From Bacteroidota bacterium (GTDB lineage: Bacteria; Bacteroidota; Bacteroidia; Flavobacteriales; Weeksellaceae): DNA of 64,000 bases. Positions within the stretch are counted from its first letter, which is position 1; each line of letters begins with the position of its first letter. This document shows, in pieces, positions 19,101 to 27,400 of this stretch. The stretch spans positions 48,000 through 111,999 of the forward strand of contig JAFDZI010000039.1 in the NCBI GenBank assembly GCA_018266955.1, read 5' to 3'. Below the pieces are notes generated by a model. The model saw nothing but the letters and a program-made list of their open reading frames with translations, was not told the DNA's origin and did no database searches. The position numbers were made by a program, and so were the translations under genes.

Positions 19101-19485
19101 AGAAATTTTTCCTATCAAAAATATAGCTCAAAAAAATCAAATAAAATTTTCAATCTTTTCAGATTTTTTAATGTACTTGTATCAACAAAATTCAAATAAT
19201 ATTCTTTCTCACACCGACAACACACGTATTGCTTCGCATATAGAAGATATTCTTAATATGATGGTGTACGAACTGTATTTTGAAGAACATATGAAAGAGG
19301 TAGATTTAGATGTATTACAGTTTGTAACTCCCGTACTTGAAAGCTTACAAAATTTACCGATAGAACAGCAGATAAAAGAACTGTATGAGTGGTACCAAAA
19401 ACCAGAAAATGCAGTTCGCCAAAGGATGATGCTTATAGATACACGCAGTCCTGATATTTTGGCGGTAATTCATAAAAGTGTGTAA
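16189..19485 (+). CDS. Eco57I-type adenine-specific DNA methyltransferase / Type IIG-like enzyme
   Basis: The 1098-residue protein contains an N6-adenine methyltransferase core. An upstream GAFYTPKEIVHYMC helix precedes motif I CDPAIGSGAF (about 461-470) and the catalytic motif IV GNPPY (about 651-655). The C-terminal 350 residues are the likely target-recognition region. The N-terminal 250 residues (with IGIFEIELSPKVNLARNR) resemble the leader of Eco57I/PglX-like enzymes, but I cannot identify an intact nuclease there. It probably methylates the host at the site policed by the PLD-helicase and DUF1016 nuclease. It overlaps the DUF1016 stop by one base. Confidence 0.88.
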   Translation: MTVTEIRQILESPYDRSIWKNFLQTQFTNNKLNAEDRKISLSDNPISKECVSLGFYEIDDYTKIGIFEIELSPKVNLARNRVQLRNLLKDITKQMAGAMVVFVQGEQWRFSYISKRKFHNKETNTIEDKETAPKRYTYLFGKGEKALTAAQNFDKLIQKQKGNLYDLLSLDDFEDAFSVEKLGKEFFKNYKEIYEDFVEYITGYRYVKKGSKWTKTQVHEPHFDFHDIFKGDSKAVRDYFKRMMGRIVFLYFIQKKGWMAVPKNENWDKGNPDYLYQLFKNAQYKELFYSDYLVPLFFDTLSNEKSEDENNDLRFPYLNGGLFDKSQDFLYDKLALPSAIFDKLFDTFNRYNFTIYEDAPDEHTVAVDPEMLGHIFENLLEDNKDKGAFYTPKEIVHYMCKESLKAYLLAKEDLDATENSIAQSALENIILQQELSKDEIKYADKYAYKIIDALDHVKICDPAIGSGAFPMGLLQEIFNAQVYLQELKGFTKAKSDAEIKKHIIEESIYGVDIDEGAVDIARLRFWLSLVVDEPKPQPLPNLSFKIVCANTLIPLGKPKGDLGLTNEIADQIEAIREDYFTANKDAKKHLEMQFRNLQNKLWTTAKEWATAADVEIYKKISEFNPFADKSCSWFDPWWMFGVKDGFDIVIGNPPYVFARGNSFTKEEKKFFYENYKLASYQINIYPIFIEKGDKLLKDRGVLSYIIPNNWLTLNTNKDLRELILSKSNISIVNFYAKVFENASVDSSIVLYSKSKTSNPKIKLFEYEKDFILIKEEQTNYFLNKPDFIINIESLKDNTFWEILEQIEDKSNQLKDFVLIKTGLKAYQKGKGNPKQSDFEKDNRIFHSKEALNSEYLKYLQGKDVKRYSIEWSGEYLKYGKHLAEPRNNFDLFSAERILVRQIPSKPPYCINACFVEETLLNDINSMNIINFNANPKYILSILNSKLISFWFVHKFGKMQRGIFPQFKINELEIFPIKNIAQKNQIKFSIFSDFLMYLYQQNSNNILSHTDNTRIASHIEDILNMMVYELYFEEHMKEVDLDVLQFVTPVLESLQNLPIEQQIKELYEWYQKPENAVRQRMMLIDTRSPDILAVIHKSV

Positions 19486-19553
19486 AAGTAAGTAAATGAA
19501 ACATCTCTTATCTTTATTCCTTTATCAAATAAAAAAAAATAATAACTAATAAA

Positions 19554-20777
19554 ATGGCAACACTTTTTAAAGATGTAAAATACAATCTCAATTCACTCAT
19601 TCAAAACATAGATTTAGGAACCATTGGTCTTCCTGATATTCAGAGACCTTTTGTATGGAAAGACACCAAAGTGCGAGACCTTTTTGATAGTTTATACAAA
19701 GGTTATCCTGTTGGTTATTTTCTTTTTTGGGAAAATGCCAATATTGATGGGGTAAAAGGAATTGGTACAGATGTAAAACAAAAATTTGCTAATTTATTAA
19801 TTGTAGATGGTCAGCAAAGATTAACATCATTGTATGCAGTGCTAAAAGGACAAGAAGTCATTCGAGAAAACTACGAAAAGACGAAAATTATAATTGCTTT
19901 CAATCCTTTAGAAAATAAATTTGAAGTTCCAGATGCCGCTATAAAAAGGAATCCTAGATATTATCAAAACATTTCAGATTTATGGCAACCCAACATTAAT
20001 ATTTTTAAAGTGATAATGGATTTTGTTTCAAATCTTAAAAATCATATTGTGGTTTCAGAAGAATTAGAGATGAAAATTCAAGAAGCATTCATGCGACTGA
20101 AGAATTTAGAAAATTATCCCTTTTCTGTTTTAGAACTTTCTCAAGAAATAGATGAAGAGCAAGTTGCAGATGTTTTTGTAAGAATCAATTCCGAAGGAAA
20201 GACCCTCAACCAAGCAGATTTCATTTTAACCTTAATGAGTGTATTTTGGGACGAAGGAAGAACCAATTTAGAAAACTTCTGTCGTGATGCTAGATTACCT
20301 TCTACTACTTACGCAAATCCATTTAATTACCTCATTGTGCCGAAACCAGAACAAATGTTAAGAGCAAGTGTTGGTTTGGCATTTAGAAGAGCGAGATTGC
20401 AATACATTTACAGTATCTTGAGAGGAAAAGATTTAGATACAGGTTTGTTTAGCGAAGAAAGAAGAGAGCAACAGTTTGAAAAATTGAAAATAGCTCAAGC
20501 TCACACTTTGGATATTCAGAATTGGCATGAGTTCATCAAAGCATTAAAACAAGCAGGTTATAATAACGAAAGTTTCATTTCTTCTAATAACAATATTCTA
20601 TACTCTTATGTCTTCTTTTTAATAGGCAGAATAGATTATAAAGTAGATTTATATGAATTAAAGAAATTAATTGCCAAATGGTTTTTTATGTGTTCTATTA
20701 CAGGACGGTACACTGGTTCACCAGAAACCGCTATGGAAATGGATTTAGCAAAATTCCGTTCTGTGGATAATGTGTAA
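19554..20777 (+). pseudogene. DUF262 protein, 3' half lost at an IS481 insertion
   Basis: The 407-residue product has a clear N-terminal DUF262 domain (GmrSD/ParB-like): LPDIQRPFVWK at about 26-36, YPVGYFLFWE, and the LIVDGQQRLTSLYA signature at about 82-95. Family members of this type are usually about 550-600 residues and end in a DUF1524-like HNH domain. Here the frame stops (DNV, stop) just 8 bp before the terminal inverted repeat of the IS element, and no continuation appears beyond the IS. The missing half would contain the nuclease. It starts 68 bp after the methylase and was probably the last gene of the defence operon, acting as a type-IV-like restriction factor. Confidence 0.8.
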
Positions 20778-20784
20778 TAGCTAC

Positions 20785-22106
20785 GACTTAATCTGACACA
20801 AGGCTGTTTTTATTTAAGATTGTGATGGGTTTTGTGAGACATAAATTCTTGGAATGATCTCTTGAAAATTTAGGGGAATATTTTCCCCCAGACCATTCCA
20901 GTCAGCCAGGTTATTTCTGACGAGTTGCTCCCCAGCATTGCTCGTTTCCTCTTCGCCTGACATTGGCAAAGATACAACATTTTGATAATGAGTATTGAGC
21001 ATTTTCTCTTTTGCAAGATGAAGGCTTTCTTTCCATGTTTGTGAAGGGGTTTTACCGTAACAATGCTTGCCTGTATGTGTTCTCTCGTTGTTGTAGTATT
21101 CCAACCAAATGTCTAAATCTTTTTGAAGTTCTTCAATGGAAGAGTAGATTTTTTTTCTGAACGCAACGGCATAAAACTCATCTTGCATAGTACGGTGGAA
21201 ACGTTCGCAGATACCGTTGGTTTGTGGGCTTTTAGCTTTGGTTTTGCTATGCTCAATGTCTTCTATTGCCAAATAAAGTTGGTATTCGTGATGTTCCCTT
21301 GCCCCACAATATTCGGTTCCTCTGTCGGTTAAAATTCTCAGTAATGGAATATTATCCAATTCATATAGTGGTAAAACCCTGTCATTGAGCATATCAGCTG
21401 CAACTATAGCCAGTTTTCTATCATATAATTTTGCGGTGGCTACTTTGCTGTAAGTGTCTATAAAGGTTTGCTGGTAAATTTTGCCAACCCCTTTGATGTA
21501 GCCTACATAATAGGTGTCTTGAGCCCCAAGATAGCCAGGGTGATGGGTTTCTATCTCTCCGTGGGCAGTCTTTTCTTCTTTTGCTTTTTCTAGTGCTACT
21601 ACCTGATGTTCTGTAAGGATAAATCCCTCTTGTGCAACTTTGGTTTCAAGGGCTTTCAGACGTTTTTGGAAAGTTTCTAGATCATGTCTCAGCCATACAC
21701 AGCGAACTCCGGCTGGAGATACAAAAATTCCTTCTTTTTTCAATTCATTAGAAGCTCTTGTTTGTCCAAAAGCAGGCTGTTCAATCGCAAAAGAAACCAC
21801 TCGTTTTTCGATATGCTCTTCAATTCTGTTCTTGATATTGGGCTTTTTCCTACTCAGTTCCCGAAGTCCTTCTTCGCCTCCTGATTCAAAAAGCTCTTTG
21901 TAGCGATAAAAGGTGTCTCTACTGTAGCCCATGTATTTGCAGGCTAATGATACATTTCCAAGTTCTTCTGCTAATCCAAGTAATCCTAACTTGTTTTTGA
22001 TTAATTTTGTTTCTAAATTCATTTTGACAGTAATTTAAAGGTTAAACTTATTTTTGTTTCGCAACACAAATGTATTACGTTTAGCCTTTTACTGTCAGAT
22101 TAAATC
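20785..22106 (-). mobile_element. IS481-family insertion sequence, about 1.32 kb
   Basis: The ends carry imperfect 14-bp inverted repeats: GACTTAATCTGACA (20785-20798) and, inverted, GATTTAATCTGACA (22093-22106), one mismatch. A single intact transposase gene lies between them on the reverse strand. I see no target duplication, and the neighbouring DUF262 gene has lost its 3' half, suggesting a deletion started from this end. Confidence 0.8.
20814..22022 (-). CDS. IS481-family DDE transposase
   Basis: The 402-residue transposase is encoded by one uninterrupted frame. An N-terminal HTH region (about 5-75, with [20 protein letters not shown]) precedes an rve-type DDE integrase core. The acidic triad is visible as [12 protein letters not shown] (Asp), [10 protein letters not shown] (Asp) and [16 protein letters not shown] (Glu). 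A single frame with this HTH and no frameshift fits IS481 rather than IS3. The protein seems full length and probably functional. Its own start lies 84 bp inside the right terminal repeat. Confidence 0.9.
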   Translation of the reverse strand: MNLETKLIKNKLGLLGLAEELGNVSLACKYMGYSRDTFYRYKELFESGGEEGLRELSRKKPNIKNRIEEHIEKRVVSFAIEQPAFGQTRASNELKKEGIFVSPAGVRCVWLRHDLETFQKRLKALETKVAQEGFILTEHQVVALEKAKEEKTAHGEIETHHPGYLGAQDTYYVGYIKGVGKIYQQTFIDTYSKVATAKLYDRKLAIVAADMLNDRVLPLYELDNIPLLRILTDRGTEYCGAREHHEYQLYLAIEDIEHSKTKAKSPQTNGICERFHRTMQDEFYAVAFRKKIYSSIEELQKDLDIWLEYYNNERTHTGKHCYGKTPSQTWKESLHLAKEKMLNTHYQNVVSLPMSGEEETSNAGEQLVRNNLADWNGLGENIPLNFQEIIPRIYVSQNPSQS

Positions 22107-22133
22107 AAAACTTATTCATATAAGCTATTTGGA

Positions 22134-23141
22134 TTAAATCTCTTCTTTCAATGTCTGCTTGCTATTCTTTAGCTTCTCTAAATACTCACTAGGGGTTGAT
22201 CTTGTATGCTCTTTAAAAATTTTGTTAAAAGTGGATTGTTGCGAAAAACCAGCCTGTGTATATAAATATTGTATTGTATATTTACGTGTGTTATCGCTTT
22301 TCATCATATTTACAACATCGTTAATTCTATATTCGTTAATTAGCTGATTAAAGTTTTTATTACCATCAAGATTCATAGCTTTTGAGACGTAAGTAGTATT
22401 GGTATCTAATAGTTCAGCTAATTTGCGAATATTAAAATGCGGATCCTACAAATATATTTTGTCCTTTTTAAAAGCTTCGATTATAGCATCGTATCATTTT
22501 TGGTATTTATCCTTATTATCATCAGTTGGCTTCAGTTCATAATTGGTTAAAAAAACTCCATTCCTTTTATATTTCATTTCTATTTTTGCCTTTTCCATTT
22601 TGCTATAAAAATACATAAATAAAAAAGTAAAATATGCAGAAATTATTATCGAGAGAAATTGTTGAACGGATATTGCTTCACTAGTATAAAAATTTTTTGG
22701 TAAACCAATCCCAAAGTAAATTGATAAATCTTCTAAATAATTACAGAAAATAATTATAGCTACAGAGAATAATGCAGTAATTTTAATATTACTAAGTAAT
22801 AACACCATTGCGGTTATTGGAATATACAAGATAACAATAGTTGGGTTCATAATGTATAAAACCAAGCATATGTAGGTAATAAAGATGAAAAATAAAAAAA
22901 GAATAAACCTATATATTTTGAGAAAATCAAAAGTTGATTGATGAAGCAAAAATATTGTGTGTCCCGTAAGTGTAATCCCTATAATTATAAGGTATATAGG
23001 TAGCGCAAATAGTCCATTTGAAACATATTTAACATTTATATACAAATATAAGTAGAAAAATAAAACCACTAAAACCGAATAAGAAAACCATTTTCCAAAT
23101 TTTCGCCATTGAGTATCCAATAAATTTTCTGATTCCATCAT
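22134..23141 (-). pseudogene. Membrane-anchored AraC-family regulator with two in-frame nonsense codons
   Basis: One continuous frame of 336 codons encodes first an N-terminal integral-membrane region with about six hydrophobic helices (about 17-195). A short linker and an AraC/XylS HTH pair follow, with NIRKLAELLDTNTTYVSKAM and YTIQYLYTQAGFSQQSTFNK. The frame is broken by TGA at 22494-22496 (after KDKYQK) and TAG at 22446-22448 (after DKIYL), with no frameshift. Without the stops it is a typical Chryseobacterium-group membrane AraC regulator. It lies divergent from the secreted-protein cluster and may once have controlled it. The 215-residue membrane part could still be made; the DNA-binding half probably is not. 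Confidence 0.85.
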
Positions 23142-23193
23142 TATTAGTTAATTAGTTTTTCTTCTGCTCCTGGAAGTAATTATATTTATTCAC

Positions 23194-23355
23194 AAAAAAG
23201 CGTGGAGCAAACACTTTATTACACACGGAGGTTCTGGTAAACCAAGAGGAATAAATAAGTGTCGCCCACGCATATTGTAGGTGAACATTTATTCTATTCC
23301 TCTATATTAATGTACCAGATTACCGTGGATAGAATAAGCGTTTCTGCTTTTATAT
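23194..23355. repeat. Large imperfect inverted repeat in the 512-bp intergenic region
   Basis: Two arms of about 75 bp (23194-23268 and 23280-23355) are imperfect reverse complements. They share blocks such as CACGG, TCTGGTA, AGAGGAATA and AATAA in the same order. A smaller hairpin TTCTGA/TCAGAA follows at about 23368-23385. The rest of 23142-23653 is AT-rich without genes. It may be a structured leader RNA, a MITE-like remnant or a regulatory cruciform. Confidence 0.55.
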
Positions 23356-23653
23356 TTAAAATAATATTCTGAACAATGTCAGAAAGTGTGCAAATATAAT
23401 AATATGTTTTAAAAATTATATTTTATTTATTATCAAATAGTTATGTTGTTTTTATAAACGTTTTAATTGATATACTGAACTGATTTTTGTCTTTCGAATT
23501 TTTTTCTGTAAATTTGTATAATCAATTTTATAATAGCCTTCTTTCATATTTCTGATTTTGACAAAAATTTGATTCGAAAACACAAATGTTAAAATATATT
23601 GTCTTTGTTAGGTAATTGAAGGTTCTTTTAGTTGATTAATAAAACTATATAAT

Positions 23654-24277
23654 TTGAAGCAAAGTTTAACTTTTAGCTATAAACTGACTTTACAGTTTTA
23701 CAGAGAATTATTGAAAATCATTTTACTGATTTCTATAGTTTTATGCAGTAATTCTGAAAATTTGCGTGCACAATTATATGTCTCTGATGAACATGTTTAT
23801 TTAGATGTTTCTCAGGAATCTATTTCTCCCAAATGTGAAGCTATTGTATATATAAAGGGGGGAGCGGTACTTATCGGAAAGATTGAGAACAGTGAAGTAA
23901 TAGATTTTAGTGAAACTTCCGCACAGAAAAATAAATATCTAACCAACTTTGCAGTTCAGAAAATTCACAGAAAAAAGAAGGCTTTTTTTAAAGAAGTTTA
24001 TTCTGCAAAAGCACGCATTCCGAAAATCAATAACATATTCCATCTGGTTATAACAGATTATAAAAAACAAAAAATTTCTATTAATGAAAGTGTAGGTCAA
24101 TATGCACTTCTTTCGGGGAGTTCACAGCTAAAGTTTATCATAGAACAAAATCCAATAATTTCCTTTTCAGAAAAAAATCATTTCTTTCAACTTAGTTTTT
24201 TTAGTCGGGATATCTATGTGGATAACATGTGTTATACACATTTTAGCGTAAGGCCTCCTCCCATATTTTTTACATAA
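23654..24277 (+). CDS. Secreted protein of unknown function in the adhesin-like cluster
   Basis: The 207-residue protein starts at TTG; no ATG is available in a suitable place. A hydrophobic stretch (about 20-32, LLKIILLISIVLCS) followed by NLRAQ suggests a signal peptide cut near residue 40. The mature part is mixed beta/charged, with no domain I recognise. It precedes the giant secreted protein by about 130 bp in the same orientation, an arrangement typical of Chryseobacterium-group secreted clusters. A small hairpin (TCTGTC...GACAGA, 24306-24323) follows its stop. Confidence 0.6.
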   Translation: MKQSLTFSYKLTLQFYRELLKIILLISIVLCSNSENLRAQLYVSDEHVYLDVSQESISPKCEAIVYIKGGAVLIGKIENSEVIDFSETSAQKNKYLTNFAVQKIHRKKKAFFKEVYSAKARIPKINNIFHLVITDYKKQKISINESVGQYALLSGSSQLKFIIEQNPIISFSEKNHFFQLSFFSRDIYVDNMCYTHFSVRPPPIFFT

Positions 24278-24322
24278 ATCTTTACGCGATTAACATTGTT
24301 TTTTTTCTGTCTTTTCAGACAG

Positions 24323-24376
24323 AATAGGGATTTTTTCCAAAAATAATTCTTGATTTGGAAAATGTCTATCCCTATT
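24323..24376 (+). promoter_or_regulatory. Nested stem-loop in the leader of the giant secreted protein
   Basis: AATAGGGAT (24323-24331) pairs exactly with ATCCCTATT (24368-24376). Inside it TTTTCCAAA (24333-24341) pairs exactly with TTTGGAAAA (24354-24362). The structure ends 32 bp before the ATG at 24409. There is no T-run, so it looks like a 5'-UTR stability or translation-control element rather than a terminator. Confidence 0.55.
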
Positions 24377-24408
24377 GAAAATATTAATATTTGAATAACA
24401 AACATATA

Positions 24409-27400
24409 ATGAAAAAAAATAAAATTTACAAATTATGGTCAGGGGTTCTGCCGTTGATGTTTCTCCTTCTTAGTTTTGGAGCAAACGCACAGTCTTTCTT
24501 GATTGATTTTCCAGCTTTTTCTGCTGCTCCAACTCAGAACCCTAGGGAATTGACGGTTGCAGGAGCAGCTTCAGAATTGCAGGTTCAATTAGATGTAGTA
24601 GCAGCATCTTCTTCTGGTGCAGATGTAACGATTAAATTACCTACAGGGGTTGAATATGTTACTGGTTCGGTGACAAAAATTAGTGGAACAAGTAGCCTTA
24701 CCATTACTGAAAATGGAGGAACAGCAAACTCACCCGTATTTAAAATTGGACCAAATAGTCTAGCATTAGGCGATAGAATTATTTTTACTATTAAGAGAGT
24801 TGCAAATTGTGATGCCAGAACAGCCGCAATTGGGGGAATGACATTTACCGATAAGGTTACAGGTGCTATTGCTGGTGCAACTACTTCTAGCGCAACGTCT
24901 CCCACCTATAGTATGAAATATGCTGTATTCAGCTTTTCGCAACCTTCTCCACAAAGCAATGCAGTTTTGGGCACAAACTACACTCGCACATTTACTATAA
25001 GTAATGGGGGGAATGGTTGTGCAACCCAGGCTTATTTTTCTGTAAATTATCCTTCAAATGGTATTACACCTATAAAATTTGAAGTCATTTCTCAAAATGG
25101 GACAACGCTTTCTACTCCAATTACTTTAAACCAGACTTCTGCTTCTGGTACAACATATTATTATACAATACCAAGCACAGCTTTACCTGGAGGAGATTTA
25201 TGCCAAGCGGAAAATATTGTTATTAGAGAAACCTACAAAATTAATATTTGTAATACCACAACTACTTATAACGCAGGATGGGGTACAGCTTCTTCTCCTG
25301 CTAATTGGTGCCAAACCGTAACGGGTAGTGCTACGGTTTCTATGGCAACTGGTGTTGCCAACTTAACTGCGGCAACTGGGGCAAGAGTAGGATTTGTAAA
25401 TTCTTGCACCCCTTGGACGGGCCGATATACCTTTACCAACGGTGGCACAGGCAACGCAAGTGCTGCTGGCATGTATAATGTAAAATTTAGGTGGGGAGGT
25501 TCTAACAATGGAACAACTTTAACAGTTAGTGGTATTAATAGAAATTTTTTGCAATTTACAAGTGGAACGATTGGCTCTCAAACTGGATTAACTGTAGTGA
25601 ATGGTACGGTTAGTAACGCAATAGCATCAATTGATGTAAAAGATTTATTTACAAGTGATCCTGATGGGGTTGGAGTTGGTTTAGATGATTTAGATGGAGA
25701 TGGCTTTTATGATGATCTTCCAGCAGGTAAAACTGTTAATATTGATATTGCAACCAAAGTGAACTGCAATTCGTTTACTTGTCCGCAAAATTGGAGTAAT
25801 ACATATGATTCAGGTGTAGATATGCAGTATACTTCAATGTGTGATGCAAGCACAATGCTTACTTCATCTATGAAAACAGTAGCAACTAATTACACCCAAC
25901 AAACAATGGGTTTAGCAGAAAAATCTTATGCTCCTTCTAATATTTTTGGAGGGACACCTTTTAGAGCAAGATTTTCTGTTGGTTATTATGCTTTAGCAAA
26001 CCCTTTTGATACTACAAATACGAGATATTTATATGAAATTACACTTCCTGCGGGAGTTTCAGTCTCTGGTACAGGAAATATAAAGTGGAGAGCAGGGCAA
26101 TATCCTGATAATGCATCTTCTGCTGGAACTTCATTAACTTACACACAGAATGGAAATATACTTACAATTACTCCAACTAGTCAAAATATGGGCTGGATTG
26201 AAATAGACTTAGTGTACAATTGTGGAGTAAGTGGACCGGTAAACATTCCTTATACATTAAGACGAATAGATGATATTGTTAATAATTGTATATGCAATGA
26301 TAAAGTATTTTGTGGAAATCTTTCTATTGCTAATGCTATGTGTCCTGCACCTTGTTCTAATGGAGGACCATCTATTATTAATTTTAAAATAGAACGTGCA
26401 GATAACTCATTAGGTTGGACGGATAATACTTTAAGTACTAGACAATCTCGTTCAGCAATCTCATCTTACGATCTTTCAAAAGCATTATATTTAGATGAAA
26501 TTGATGTAACTGCTAGTGCAACTTATGGAAATATTACAGCGACTGATGGTTTATATTTATATTTTGGAATCAATAAATTAGTGGGAACAGATGATAAACT
26601 TACACCCAAAAGTATAGATGTGGTAGTAAAAAGAAACGGAACAGTTTATTATACTAAAAATATTACCACCTACCTTACTACGGGAACCACTACCACAAAA
26701 CAAGTAATTCGTTGGAATCTTTCTGATCTATTAACAAGCGGAATTCAGGAAGGTGATGTAATAGAAACAGTTTCACACTATACAGTAAGTAGCAATAATT
26801 TTCCAAATCATGATATCCAAACTGGGGAAAGGCTATATTTTTACAATACAACCTCTGGTACAGAAAATTCTTGTAATAGCCTAGTTCCTGAAATGTATTT
26901 GGTAACACCGCAGTGGATAGATGGACAAAATAATCCAACTTTTTCTAGTTGTTCACCTGGAAGTTTTGGCGGTGGGACACATTTTATTGGTTATCGTTTT
27001 GATGCTGCAGGTACAAAGTTTTTATATGAAACAAGACCTGGGCTTTTGGCTACTAAATTTACTTTCACAATACCGACTGGATATGATCTTACAAGTGTTA
27101 CGTGGGTAGGTTATGATGCTGCTTTTGCTAGCACATCATTAACTCCTGTATTAGTGAGTGGGAGTACCTATTCTGTAGATTTACCAGCCAAGACATCTAA
27201 TATTACAGTTACAAATAATTATGCTTTTACTATTTATGTTAATGTGGTTCCTAATTGTGCAGCGCCAGCAAGTACAACTTATACCGGAACAATTGCATAT
27301 ATTCCTTATTATTATCATTATAAAGAATTGCCTAATCCTCCAACAACTACTGCAACTAAAAATCTTAATGTAAGTTATGCTACAAATACTAAGCCTGCGA

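Noticed and set aside
11872..19485. BREX or DISARM assignment of the first defence operon
   Set aside because: Neither PglZ/BrxC-type nor DrmB (DUF1998)-type genes are present; sharing a helicase and a PglX-like methylase is not enough.
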